This document shows, piece after piece, positions 10,780 through 22,100 of a DNA stretch of 33,718 nt. A model generated the notes under the pieces. It was given only the letters and a program-made list of their open reading frames with translations, did no database searches and was not told where the DNA came from. The position numbers and the translations under genes are program-made. Within the stretch, counting starts at the first letter, position 1, and every line of letters starts with the position of its first letter. The DNA is from Fragilariopsis cylindrus CCMP1102 (taxonomy: Eukaryota > Bacillariophyta > Bacillariophyceae > Bacillariales > Bacillariaceae): assembly GCA_900095095.1 (NCBI GenBank), contig FMBT01000153.1, positions 1-33,718 on the forward strand. The letters run 5' to 3'.

Positions 10780-13700
10780 ATGGTCTCTTCTAGTAGATCA
10801 GTACTCGTTGCTATTGAGTTCTGGTGTTGCCTGGTCCTGCTGTTAACAATACATAAATTCTCGTGTTTGGTATCGGTCAGAGGTGCAACGGCAGTATTAG
10901 CCGAGGATCATCATCATGGCACGAATAATATTAGAAATAACACCACAACATTATTATCGCGTCCACCGTTTTTACTTGGAGTTATGGTTGATGCAGCTCG
11001 TCATGAATTTTCAGTTGATTGGTTGGAATTATTTATGAATGACATCCATCGAATGAATTTTAATGCAATTCATTTGACATTAACGAACGATCAGCGATTT
11101 TCTTTCACTACTACTGTAAAGGATAATAATAACGATGAAAAAAATAAAAACAACAACAACAATACGAGGTATTATACCGGACAAGATCTGAACTTTTTAG
11201 CACAACACGCACAATCACTCGATAATATGACGATTATTCCAGAAGTTAGTCTACCATTCTACGCGTCATCGTGGGTCGACGACAACGACAGGTATAATCC
11301 TACTGGTATACATAATATACAATTTGATCAACAGCAACAAAAACAACAACAACAACAACAACAACTTCGTTTGTTGCCACCACCATGTCCACGATATGTA
11401 TGCTCTACGGAACGGGCCATTCCGGTGTCAGGAACAAATGTTCCTCTAGATATTCGTCATCCACAAATTAAAGAAATTATTCGTCGAGTACTATTTAATG
11501 TTATTCAGAATTTAAACAGACCGCAATACATACATCTGGGTATTACTACTAGTAAGACTGGTAGTAGTAGTATCAGCAATAAATGTTGGAAGGAAGTAAT
11601 ACAAGATGGGGGTGAAGCACCTGATTATGATTTATTTGAGAAAACTTTAGCAGGAATCATTGTCAATGATCTGGGTTATCAACCACAACAAGTAATACGC
11701 GGTGTTGATGGTGGTGACAATCGTAAAAATAATAATAATGATAAATATAACATCGATAACGAATACGATGACAACTACAGCGACAACAGTGACAATAATA
11801 TAAAAAAGCTAATGGGGGACGCAATTTTATCACAGTATCAAGATCATCACAATCCACGATTGCTGCTAAATCGACAACACCAATATCAACAGCAACATCA
11901 TCATCAACAACAACGACAGCAACAACAACAACACGATAGTTCCTTTTTCTCTTATATACTGCAACCAAAAAAATTGAATATGGCAACGGCATTGCTTCAA
12001 GATACTGGATGGGATATATACCAACATACGATAGAAATCATGAATCTCCATCGATCGAATTACGATGATGGATCCTTTCGAGGAATGATAATTTCAACTG
12101 AAGCGATGCATCCGCGTTGGTTTGATGAACGGAATGTTAGAGGCCGATTGCTGGTTGTGTCTATGGCTGTACGTGACTTTGTCGAATCAGCAGCAACAGT
12201 AAATAATAGTAATAATAACAAAAGTAATGATAAAACAAATAATACGACGACGACGACGACGAAGAATAAGAAGTCAACGATGATGTATACTGATCAATCT
12301 GATTTTGAAAAATCGTACCTATTGCTTTGTAATAAATCATTTCAAAACGATTCCGTGACACCATCCTCGAAGTTTTGTCACCGTCTTGGAGGATCAGATT
12401 CTGAATCTTCTTCTTCCTCGACCACCGACGTGAACGATGGTATAGTAAATAGCCATAGGAAAGTGGGAAACAGTGTGTCTACCCACAATAATCAAAATCA
12501 CAATGATAGTAGACTACTCTTATATAAGAAAGGCTATTTAGAAATGTGGAAGAATTGGGCAGATGAAGTTTGTAATCGGTTTACAGAAACAAGGAAAGAA
12601 TTGGAGTTGCAAACTCTTTCTGTATCGATTACAAACAAGATCCAAGATGAGGCATTTGCAAGTTATTGGCAAGAATTGAGCGAGGATACTTTCAATCAGC
12701 AGGACATTATGACAACTATCAAAGATGAAAACACTATAAAATCGTTCGATGGGGAAAGCTCGATTCGCAACGATAAGAAAGGCGTGTTTATCAACGGGTC
12801 AAAGTTTGTGAGGTTCTCAGGATTTATTGTGGACACCGTGGACGATATAGTCTCGCACAAGGTGCTGCAAGACTTAATGGAACGTATTATGGTTCCGTTG
12901 GGACTGAATACGTTGCAACTGTCATTGATCAATCGTTTGGGGTGTTCACTTCAGCTTAAATCTATTGAGCAACTCTATCATTTGGTACCTAAACCAAGAA
13001 ACGTCGATCCTTTGTCAGATGATGTTTTGCGAAAGATTGTCCGTTCCAGCGAAAGACTTGCCATTGAACTTATTCCAGAAATTTCTATTACTACACAAGC
13101 CACAGGCTGGTATCATGCTGGCTTTCTAGTTGATTGTCCCAGCACGTTGTGTGATAGCGGAGAGATCGCAAACGATATCAATCGTGGATCCCTTTTGCCT
13201 GTAGTCCTCAATACGATACGAAAAATTCGAGACATCTTTTCCAGTTCATTCATCCACTTAGGTAGTGACGAACGCAACTCGAGTAAAGCCTGTTGGAAAG
13301 AGAGCGGCAAGGAACCAAACTATAACCTTTTTGAAGAACGACTGACTGGCTTGCTAAATGAAAGAAAATGGTACGACCCATCAACAAGCATCTTGCGCTG
13401 GGAAAACCGAGAAGGCATTATTTATCCTGAGCGAACTGGCGGGATCACGCATTATCAATACTCAACACCGAATAACAATTCTACAAGAAGTGATATCAAA
13501 ATCGATGATCCATTCTTTGTTAGTCTTTCTATCAGTCCAGAAAAAGAACCATGGACGATTTATCAAGAGACGCGAAGATCAGTTGGTGCAAGTCCACGAG
13601 GTATACTCGCTAAGATATCCCTGAAGGACTTTGAAAATCACAAGAAAGGTTTAATTGCGTTTGCCTTGGGACTTTCCTTGGATGTTCCAATCATGGAGGA

Positions 13701-13911
13701 TCCGACCGCCTTGGACGCATATATAGCAGACATCATTTGTGATGATGACGGCTCGTACTTATGTTCCGTTCCCTTGAAATATGAAGTGGGAAGATCAAAG
13801 CATACTACGCCCCGCGGTTTATTATTGTGCAAAGCTATGACAAGTTTGACGTCTCATTCTGTAATGCGATCGTATTCACAAAGTCTCGACTACATTGATG
13901 GAGGGGATTGA
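10780..13911 (+). CDS. Double GH20-like protein 1 (beta-N-acetylhexosaminidase-related), secreted
   Basis: This intronless frame of 1043 residues is intact. Residues ~8-33 form a hydrophobic signal or anchor. First GH20-like half, about residues 64-470: GVMVDAARHEF, LTNDQRF (102-107), IIPEVSLPFYASSW, CPRYVC (203-208). Its catalytic-loop equivalent reads YIHLGITTSKTG, so the catalytic Asp-Glu pair is missing. Second half, about 678-1000: GFIVDTVDD, LIPEISITTQATGW, CPSTLC, and FIHLGSDERNSSKACW with Asp830-Glu831 kept. Polyglutamine tracts lie at ~184-195 and ~369-385, with Asn/Thr-rich stretches near 475-500. Family enzymes cleave terminal N-acetylglucosamine or N-acetylgalactosamine. Activity of the first half is doubtful. 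It is the first of three tandem paralogues. Confidence 0.82.
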   Translation: MVSSSRSVLVAIEFWCCLVLLLTIHKFSCLVSVRGATAVLAEDHHHGTNNIRNNTTTLLSRPPFLLGVMVDAARHEFSVDWLELFMNDIHRMNFNAIHLTLTNDQRFSFTTTVKDNNNDEKNKNNNNNTRYYTGQDLNFLAQHAQSLDNMTIIPEVSLPFYASSWVDDNDRYNPTGIHNIQFDQQQQKQQQQQQQLRLLPPPCPRYVCSTERAIPVSGTNVPLDIRHPQIKEIIRRVLFNVIQNLNRPQYIHLGITTSKTGSSSISNKCWKEVIQDGGEAPDYDLFEKTLAGIIVNDLGYQPQQVIRGVDGGDNRKNNNNDKYNIDNEYDDNYSDNSDNNIKKLMGDAILSQYQDHHNPRLLLNRQHQYQQQHHHQQQRQQQQQHDSSFFSYILQPKKLNMATALLQDTGWDIYQHTIEIMNLHRSNYDDGSFRGMIISTEAMHPRWFDERNVRGRLLVVSMAVRDFVESAATVNNSNNNKSNDKTNNTTTTTTKNKKSTMMYTDQSDFEKSYLLLCNKSFQNDSVTPSSKFCHRLGGSDSESSSSSTTDVNDGIVNSHRKVGNSVSTHNNQNHNDSRLLLYKKGYLEMWKNWADEVCNRFTETRKELELQTLSVSITNKIQDEAFASYWQELSEDTFNQQDIMTTIKDENTIKSFDGESSIRNDKKGVFINGSKFVRFSGFIVDTVDDIVSHKVLQDLMERIMVPLGLNTLQLSLINRLGCSLQLKSIEQLYHLVPKPRNVDPLSDDVLRKIVRSSERLAIELIPEISITTQATGWYHAGFLVDCPSTLCDSGEIANDINRGSLLPVVLNTIRKIRDIFSSSFIHLGSDERNSSKACWKESGKEPNYNLFEERLTGLLNERKWYDPSTSILRWENREGIIYPERTGGITHYQYSTPNNNSTRSDIKIDDPFFVSLSISPEKEPWTIYQETRRSVGASPRGILAKISLKDFENHKKGLIAFALGLSLDVPIMEDPTALDAYIADIICDDDGSYLCSVPLKYEVGRSKHTTPRGLLLCKAMTSLTSHSVMRSYSQSLDYIDGGD

Positions 13912-14174
13912 GGACAATGCAGTAAAAAAATCATCGAATAGATGTTGTTACAGCATATAAAGGAGATGCAAGGAATCGATATACGACCTATGATTCTTTC
14001 TAAAAATCAGCGACCTGATTTGCTCATGAAAGTGATGCGTAGTCAATCCAGTGGTGACTAGCTAGCAATGTTACAACATCATGGGGAATAAGAAGCTTTT
14101 GAAGTATTCTTTCGCATCATGTACATTAAATTCTTACTGCATGATAGTCATAAATTCACCGTTTTGACCATCTA

Positions 14175-14206
<32 letters not shown>

Positions 14207-14451
14207 ATATTTTAAATTATTATCATGACTTACATAATAATATTATTAATATTATTTATTTAGATTTATGTAGGTTTGGACGCCCAAAAACTAATAAGAA
14301 AATAAGCGATAATTTTTAATATTGCTAAAAATAAGAAATCCATTGTCCCTGTCTTTCTATGGATCCCTACTGGACGGACCTCTTCGTTTCGCTCCATGGC
14401 AAAACACGCGTGCGTGCAAATAATTTTTCTTTGGAGGACACCAAAAAAGCT

Positions 14452-14459
14452 TATAAATA
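14452..14459 (+). promoter_or_regulatory. Possible TATA box of GH20-like gene 2
   Basis: TATAAATA lies about 350 bp upstream of the ATG at 14807. It is the best TATA match in this spacer. The implied leader is long, so the assignment is tentative. Confidence 0.3.
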
Positions 14460-14735
14460 CACTACTACCGGAACCACTGTACAGTAGCTAATTCACAAGT
14501 GAGGGCTTTATATGACTGTAGTACGCGACCAACTACAAGTAATTACAATATAATATAATATTATAATAATAGAATAGCTGGCCATTTGATAACTTTAGAT
14601 CCGAGGAGGAAGGTTTCGACAAAATCTGTTAGATTGGACAATATTCTATGGTGATTTATTTTTGTACAAAAATAATCTAACACTTTATACGTACAGTTGT
14701 AAATTGTTTGTTTGTTTAAAAATACACTGTAGAGA

Positions 14736-14747
14736 GAAAAAGAGAAA

Positions 14748-14779
<32 letters not shown>

Positions 14780-14800
14780 AAAAGAGAAAGAGAAAGAGAC
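14736..14800 (+). repeat. (GAAA)n purine microsatellite
   Basis: A nearly pure purine tract of GAAA and GAGAAA units ends six bases before the start codon of GH20-like gene 2, so it would form the end of the 5' leader. Confidence 0.8.
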
Positions 14801-14806
14801 AGCAAC

Positions 14807-17800
14807 ATGGGGGAATCAGGATTCGATACCAATCCTCGTCGTCAATCCATGAAACAGTTACGACGTGTTCCTCCGACGAGGAAGAGGAACAGCAAAAATC
14901 GTCGACGTTCATCTACCCTATCCGCATTATCTCGGAAAAAGAATGTCGCTGTGATATTTTATGCAATCGTAGCGTTCTCGATCCTATCTCTTTGTGTACA
15001 ATTTAGTAGGGACCACCACGGGATACAAACAACGACGGCAGAAGGAAACTTTTTAACTATTCCGAATCCGCCGGAACGACGAGATGCTCATGCAAAGAAA
15101 TCACGACAACTAAAAGATCCAGGAGAGGGCGACAACAAGAATCCGAAAACAGAAAACGAATCTGCCGTGGAACACAAGAATGACAACACAGGAGAAAATG
15201 ATGACAATGAAGACAACACAGGTGACAATAATGATGACAATAATGATGACAATAATGATGACAGTAATGATGATGGTAATGATGATGGTGATGATGATGG
15301 TAGTGATGACAATAATGATGGTAATGATGACAATGATGACAATGATGACAATGATGACAATGCTGATAATGATGATAACGATGATAATGATGACGATGGT
15401 ACTGATGACGATGGTACTGATATCTCGGTCAAAAAAATACTCCGTGATCGTAAAAATAAAGATATTAAAAATGGTGCTACAACATCGGCTAGAATGGGTA
15501 TAAAAGAAAAAAGAAAAATTCGCGACAATTGGAATGGTCGAAAGAATAAGAACCATGTCCATAATCATATTGAAAGCACGACTAAAAGAATTCCTAAAGA
15601 TTGGTTTGATTTTATTCTGCCAACGCAAAGACGTTTTCATAAAGCAAGCTCAACTGAATACATCGATGTTGCCAATTTTTCTATGGGAGAACCTATTGAT
15701 ACTCTCAGTAATAAATTCGATATTTCGTCCCTTCATTCTACCAATCTTACAAACGAACTTCCACATCTTGGGTTCTCTTAGACGCTGGTAGACACTATTT
15801 TCCGATAGAATGGATCAAAAGGATGATTGACGTTTTATCGATCATGAATTACAATCTAATACACTTCCGTCTTACTGATGATCAAACGTTTAACGTCCAA
15901 CTTGAATCACAACCACTGTTGGCATATCCGACCACATTAAACAATAATACTAAAGTCTACAGTCCAAATGAACTTCGAGATATTGTCAAGTATGCGAAGA
16001 GCAAAGGTATTCAAGGTAAGAAAAAGTGTGTGCAACATAACCAGTAGCGACGATGGATGCATCGACAACAGAGAGACATTATATATTTGATACATTATTT
16101 CATATCTATACTAACTATTATTCTTCTTCCACGAATCAACAATTATATTATATTGAATCTCATTTAAGTCGTTCCTGAAATCAATGTCCCAGGTCATGCT
16201 GCTTCGTGGGGTGGAATACCTGAGCTGATTGTTCAATGTCCTCAATTCATATGTCGGAAAGGATATGGGGTCCCATTAAATGTGAGTAGTCCTAAATTAC
16301 GACCAGTTTTGAAAGATATATTGGAAGAAATTGTGGATATTTTTGATAAACCACCATATCTACATTTGGGTGGCGATGAGGTTGACATGGCAAAGCCTTG
16401 CTTTGATGAGATCGGAGAGACTATGTTTGATTATAACGATTTTGAGAATATGCTTAGATCGGTTCTTTTGGAAGTTGGTTACAATGACACACAGGTTATA
16501 CGTTGGGAAATGACACATATCCCAAAAGGTCTCACTCGAGCGGGTGACATAACGCAATTTTGGTTTGGACACCTGGGAGAAGAAGTTTGGTTGCAAAAGT
16601 ACGGTAAAGATTTTTCTAAACCGGTGTTTTTATCTACGGGTTTGTACTTTGATACGAACGAAGAAGAGTCAGCGTGGGATGTTTATGTCAAAACTAAAAG
16701 ACTGAAACACAACCAGCATCAAAAATCTCCTATTCTAGGCGTTATTGGAGGAACTTTCGAGTTAAGTACACAATACTGGCATGATCGTAACGTTATCGGT
16801 AAGCTTTTAGCAGTATCGATGGGAGTGTCAAACATTAATACGTTTGATAGATTGGAATTTTTTAGCCGGTATAGAGAAATCTGTAAGTCGACCGGTTTTG
16901 ACGATAGCGTGTGCAACTTGTATGGACTTGCCCCTAGACGTTACGAGGAATTCAGAATGGAGCTAAAAGATGGAAGGGGAGAGGATTGTGTGTGGACGAA
17001 CTGGATTGCCAACGTATGTAATCGTCTGACAAAAGGCGAACATGGAAGAGGATACCAACAATTATCAACCAACAGAGGATCTCGTAGTAAAAAAATAAAA
17101 AATGCGTACGAGACAGCACAAGTCGCGAAGGAATGGTTCTGGTTGTCATATTTTAAGGACACTGAATGGGAAGTTATAAATACTGATACTACAAATAAAA
17201 CTCTCGATGACATACTCAGTCATGTTCATGAAGCGTTTCGGGTAAAGAGATTCGTGCAACATACTGGGATTATAATGGATATCGCCCAATTCCCAGTGAG
17301 AAAAATCGAAAGACTGGAAGAAATCGTCCATAAGACGATGAGTCGATTGGGACTCAATACTATTCAACTTCGTCTTATAAATGATTTCTCCTTCGCGTAT
17401 TATTCAAGTCGTCACGCGCATATGTTCTATATGCCACCGATCGGTATCCCTGACTCGATATCAAACGAATACCCATCGATGAAAGATTTGATGGTGTTTC
17501 GAGGATACGCAGCCACTCTTGGTGTTGCAATTATGCCCGAAGTTTCCATCAGCACCAATGCTGGCGGATTATACAGATCGGCCTTTAATGTGGAATGTGC
17601 GAACTTTTTATGCGAACACGGGAGATACATTCCACAAGATATTGGCAATGCCAACTACGTTCCTGTAGCTTATTCGATAGTCCAGGAATTACTGAAATTG
17701 TCAAGTAGCAAATACTTACATCTTGGATACGACGAACGCGAGATGAGTACACCTTGCTTTCTTGAAGCGAGTATAACACCAGACTTTGATCAGTTTGAGG

Positions 17801-18504
17801 CTAAACTTCAACAACTTCTTAAGCTTGCGGGCGTTAAAAGTGATCGAGTGGTGAGATGGGAAAATATGGAAAAGGTACACTATCCTGGAAGGCTTGGTGA
17901 TATCACACAATGCAGCGCCGGCGAAAGTTGTGAATCAATTGCTATTTCAAAAGGAAGTAACAGCGAAGATGTTACCAGCTCCCCATGGTTTGGTACTGTT
18001 GACATTCTTCGAGGAGGACCTTGGAAGATTTACGAAACGACATATGATTTGGCTTCTCGCTCACCTATCGGTCTAATGGCAGAGGTTGGTGGCTTAAGAA
18101 GGGACAATTTCAGCGAAAATTTTCTCAGCTACCGTTTGTTAGCATTCAATATAGGGACCTTGGATTTACCTAAGATGGATAGAGATAAATTCGAGAAAGC
18201 ATTTGTTGATACCTGCTCTGCGCTTGCATCCAAAGAGGATTTCGATAATGACGGTAAGATGGCGGCTACTTTAATTTTGAAGTGTAAGGGCTTCGCTAGT
18301 ACAAACGATGATGCTCTATCGATTGTACAAATCAACGAAGATAAGAAATTGCAAGATTTCGCTCAAGCGATATGTAAGGAAAGAACCATGAGGACCGTAT
18401 TTCGTGGGATGAAAAATGCAAGCAGCATCCCCACTGCTATTTCTATGCATGAAGGAATAGTAGACCGAGAACATGAAGAAATATCTCGAGGAAGGAAGCA
18501 TTAA
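14807..18504 (+). CDS. Double GH20-like protein 2, type II membrane/secreted (one frameshift)
   Basis: Repaired length is about 1181 residues. Exon 1 (14807-16015) encodes a basic N-terminus and a signal-anchor helix at about 47-66 (VAVIFYAIVAFSILSLCV). A long Asp/Asn-rich linker follows (15190-15420), then the GH20 start. The frame stops at TAG 15779 after HLGFS; one extra G in the GGG at 15770-15772 restores LGVLLDAGRHYF. Intron 16016-16168 has phase 1 and GT-AG ends. Exon 2 runs 16169-18504. First half: LTDDQTF, VVPEINVPGHAASWGG, CPQFIC and HLGGDEVDMAKPCF near residue 470, a complete GH20 catalytic motif. Second half: HTGIIMDIAQF, IMPEVSISTNAGG, CANFLC and HLGYDEREMSTPCF near 920. This is the copy most likely to be an active hexosaminidase. 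The extracellular or vacuolar side is inferred from topology. Confidence 0.85.
15190..15420 (+). repeat. In-frame GATGACAAT-type repeat coding an acidic linker
   Basis: Imperfect tandem trinucleotide-based repeats (GAT, GAC, AAT) encode runs of Asp and Asn between the membrane anchor and the first GH20-like half. The repeat also creates long spurious open frames on both strands. Confidence 0.8.
15770..15772 (+). other. Single-base frameshift in GH20-like gene 2
   Basis: CTT-GGG-TTC runs into TAG. Four G instead of three would give CTT-GGG-GTT-CTC (LGVL), which matches the start of the GH20-like domain in the two sister genes. Confidence 0.75.
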
Positions 18505-19193
18505 GTTTATTACATGCTGACAGCAAAATTGTAAAAGACAAAGACTTTGTAAATTAAATTTTATAATTATATACATGTACAGTATACTTCACATTCATTT
18601 TTGTTTTTCTTTCATGTAAAATATAACACACGTGATTTCTAGAATAGCGCATAAGCTCAGCCCTATACTGCCAAAGGTATACTGCTGATAAGGACTATAA
18701 GCCTAGTCTAAAGTTATTCCCATAGACTTTCGGTAATTTAACCTAGTACCTAGTAAATCAAGTTGGCAATCTACGATTGTACCGATAGATTCGAAGATAG
18801 GGGGGCTAGGGGAATATTCCTCTTTTCGCTCATTTTTTCAATACGCGAACAAAGGCGTTAACAGCGGTTACTCTATATTTTTTTTGAATTAAGGGTTACT
18901 TTCCACGAAAATTGCCGACAACACGACAACACTAACCCACTTCACAACTAACAATTAAATTGTCAATAAGAACTACTTCGTCCTATACCAGTTAACATAT
19001 TTTTATTTCTCCAGACAACCCAACATTACTGATTGCCGAAGGAGAAGAACAATGGCTGCATCCTCACTTGAAGCCCGAGAAAGCAAACAAATTATATGAT
19101 TGGATTGAATCGAATCTAGAATCAAGGAGCTATTTTTTCTTAAATTGCATAGAACCATTCTATATTCTACACATTGTAAGGCAATTCTTTAAA
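18505..19193. other. Intergenic region between GH20-like genes 2 and 3
   Basis: AT-rich 3' flank followed by the upstream region of gene 3. A 15-codon upstream frame (19052-19099) starts with the well-placed ACAATGG. No other gene was recognised. Confidence 0.45.
19052..19099 (+). promoter_or_regulatory. Upstream open reading frame of GH20-like gene 3
   Basis: ATG GCT GCA opens a 15-codon frame ending in TGA, 94 bases before the proposed main ATG and in another frame. Its start context is stronger than that of the main start. It could repress translation, or show that an upstream exon or frame error has been missed. Confidence 0.35.
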
Positions 19194-22100
19194 ATGTCAA
19201 TGGTGTCAATGATGCCTCGCCATCCTTCGGCGTCGATACAACAACGGCCAAAGCGACGTGTATTCCGAACTGTTTATATCTTACAACTTTTAGTTGCTCT
19301 GATATTCTCTGGTCTTATGATGTCTATATGGTTAATGATTCAATTAGAAGTATCCTATAAGGATGTTGTTACTGAAAATCCAGGCGGCGTGGTTTTGAAA
19401 AGACGTACTAGTAGACGACGGATGGCTTTATCCACAGAAATTCGTACTATTTCTGTCGATGACGATGATAATATATTAGAGCAACAAAACCAAAATCGTC
19501 CCTCGGTAGTGGGTGATGGCGCCATAATTGATCGAAGCCGTCATCATCTATTATCGAAATCACGATTATCCAACAACAATACACATGTAGTATCATCCAT
19601 GTCGAATGCGATGTCATTTCCTCCTCTTCCGCCTTCTCTCGATTATCTTGGTGTATTGATAGATACAGGTCGTCATTATTTCCCTCTAGGGTGGTTATAC
19701 GAACATCTTCGTCATTTACATAACATGGGATACAATTATATTCATTTCCGTCTGACAGATGATCAAAACTTCGTTCTTAATCTCACAATACCATCATCCA
19801 CCGTAAATCATAATGCTAATAATGATGCTACTACTGATAACGGTGGTGGTACTAGCTTTGCATTTGTCGCGCGACAAGAACATCCTGACGGCAGTAGCAG
19901 TAGCAGTAGCAGCAGCAATGGAGGAAACGGAAATGTTTACCAACCCCATGAATTGTCTGAGTTTGTTAAATTTGCTAAGGATAAGTACAACATTACGGTT
20001 ATACCAGAAGTCAATATTCCGGGCCATGCAGGTGCATGGGGTGCCAACAAGGACTATCCTGACCTTGTTATTTCCTGTCCAGAGTTTGTTTGTTCAAAGG
20101 GTTATGGTGTACCACTGAACGTGTCGCATACAGAATTGCCAAGAATATTAAGATATGTACTAAAGCAGGTTGTAGAAATATTCGATTATCCTCCGTTTTT
20201 ACATTGGGTGGTGACGAATTGCATATGTCAACACCCTGTTTGGAGGAAGCTGGAATACTTGATCCATCATCGTGGTTAAAGGAATCTGTCCCATACTTTG
20301 AAGAATACGTCCTTCGACCAATAGTGGCAGAGCTTGGATATGGTCCCCATCAGATATTGCGATGGGAAACAAGAACATCACACAGACAACATCGATTTGG
20401 TGGAATTACTCATACTGGGAATCTACTCCGTTACATCATCATCTTACGATCCTTATGCTGTTTCTACGGGATTATATTTGGACGTTGTTGGAACTGGTCG
20501 TGGATACGGTCATTGGGATTATTTAGCTGCTCAAAAATTGATAATCGACCTTCAGTTGAATCCACCCTTTGCTATTGTGGTGGGCACATTTGAATTGAAT
20601 ATGGAATTTTGGAGGGATCGTAACGTTTTGGGGAGACTATTGGCAATTCGAATGGGTGTGTCTTCTCCTACCACCACTACAAGTGTAGCTACGACTTCAA
20701 TGGATCAACAACAACGAGTGCAAAAACAAGTCGTGGACGACGTCACCGTCTCTCGTACTTCAATGGAAGACTTTCGGAGACAGTACATTACAAAATGCAA
20801 TTCGATTTTCAATTCTTTAAAGTACGAGTCTATGTGTCAAAATGCTGGATGGCCTCTCCTAGATGATCGTAGCTATCAAAAGAAATGGACGTGGGTATGG
20901 AAGCAATGGAAAGATGGGCTATGTAGGTACGTTCTTGTCGATGCAAAATTCATGATGGGAATTTATTAGTAAACATTCAACTCACCATATTCTTACTATT
21001 TCTACTTATTCGTCGGTACGGTGAATAATTGATTCTAATCATTCGCTCATATCATCTATATTATTACTCCATATCTATTCATAATGATAAGTGGACTGAC
21101 ATATCCCGAGCTAACTGTTCATATCAAAAAAAATGATGTAAGATTATTGCAGCGAGAAGCCAATTACTACTATTGGAATGAAATATTATCATTGCCAGCA
21201 TCGTCTGATTCGTTACTTTCTGGTGTGGTTACTCGACCACTGAACCAAAATACCACTATCGCAGCAGAATCTGCTACGAATATAATACCGAATGTTGGCA
21301 TCTTAGTAGATCTTGTGCAGGATCCGTTATCCCAACAAGAATTTCAGGAATTGCTTAAAGCTATTCAGCCTCTTGGTTTTAATCTGATTCAATTACGGGT
21401 AACTGACGATTTTGGACAAGTGATTGACTACGATTCTATTCGAAACGTTGCATGCCATCACACTTCCTCCCAAGTTAACAAGAGCAATGGGGAGAATCCA
21501 ATCGCATACAAATACTATGGTCGACATCGTTTGGAACAAATGGTTGAATGGGCAAATAAGGTTGGAATTCAATTAGTACCTGAGATAAATTTAGCAACAA
21601 ATGGAGGTGGCTGGTACAAGACTGGATTTTTAATGGACTGTCCGGTCACGTTATGCTCATCAATGAAGCAAGGTGTTGCCTTCGATGTGATTGACAAGAT
21701 CGAAAGCGTCATTCCGGTGGTGATGGCTGCTATTCGTGAATTGCGAGATATTTTCTCCTTGTCGTCGTCGTCGATGCAGTTCTTACATTTAGGATCAGAC
21801 CAACGAGAAAAAGCCATATTAGGGTGCTTTCGAGAGGCTGGTCATACTATCTCCGAATCGCATGCTGCATTGAGTCGATTTGAAAGAAAATTAACAACAG
21901 CTCTGTCGACGATTGGTATTGATCAAAATCATATCATACGATGGCACAATCAAGAAAATATCCAATATCCAGATCGAACGGGAAGTATTACCCATTACAC
22001 TGATATTTCTGATATGGTAAATAATGAGTTAAACAGTTACTTTTTCGGGACAGTACATCTAACTGGTGAAATGACACCAAGGGAGGTTTATCTGGCAACG

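Larger units (their letters stand above)
13912..14806. other. Intergenic region between GH20-like genes 1 and 2
   Basis: It contains an (AT)n microsatellite at about 14175-14200, a TATA-like box at 14452-14459 and a (GAAA)n tract just before the next ATG. No additional gene was seen. Confidence 0.5.

Noticed and set aside
15088..15640. Long Ser/Leu- and Ile/Val-rich open frames opposite the acidic linker
   Set aside because: They are mirror images of the GAT/GAC/AAT repeat of GH20-like gene 2 and have no independent evidence.
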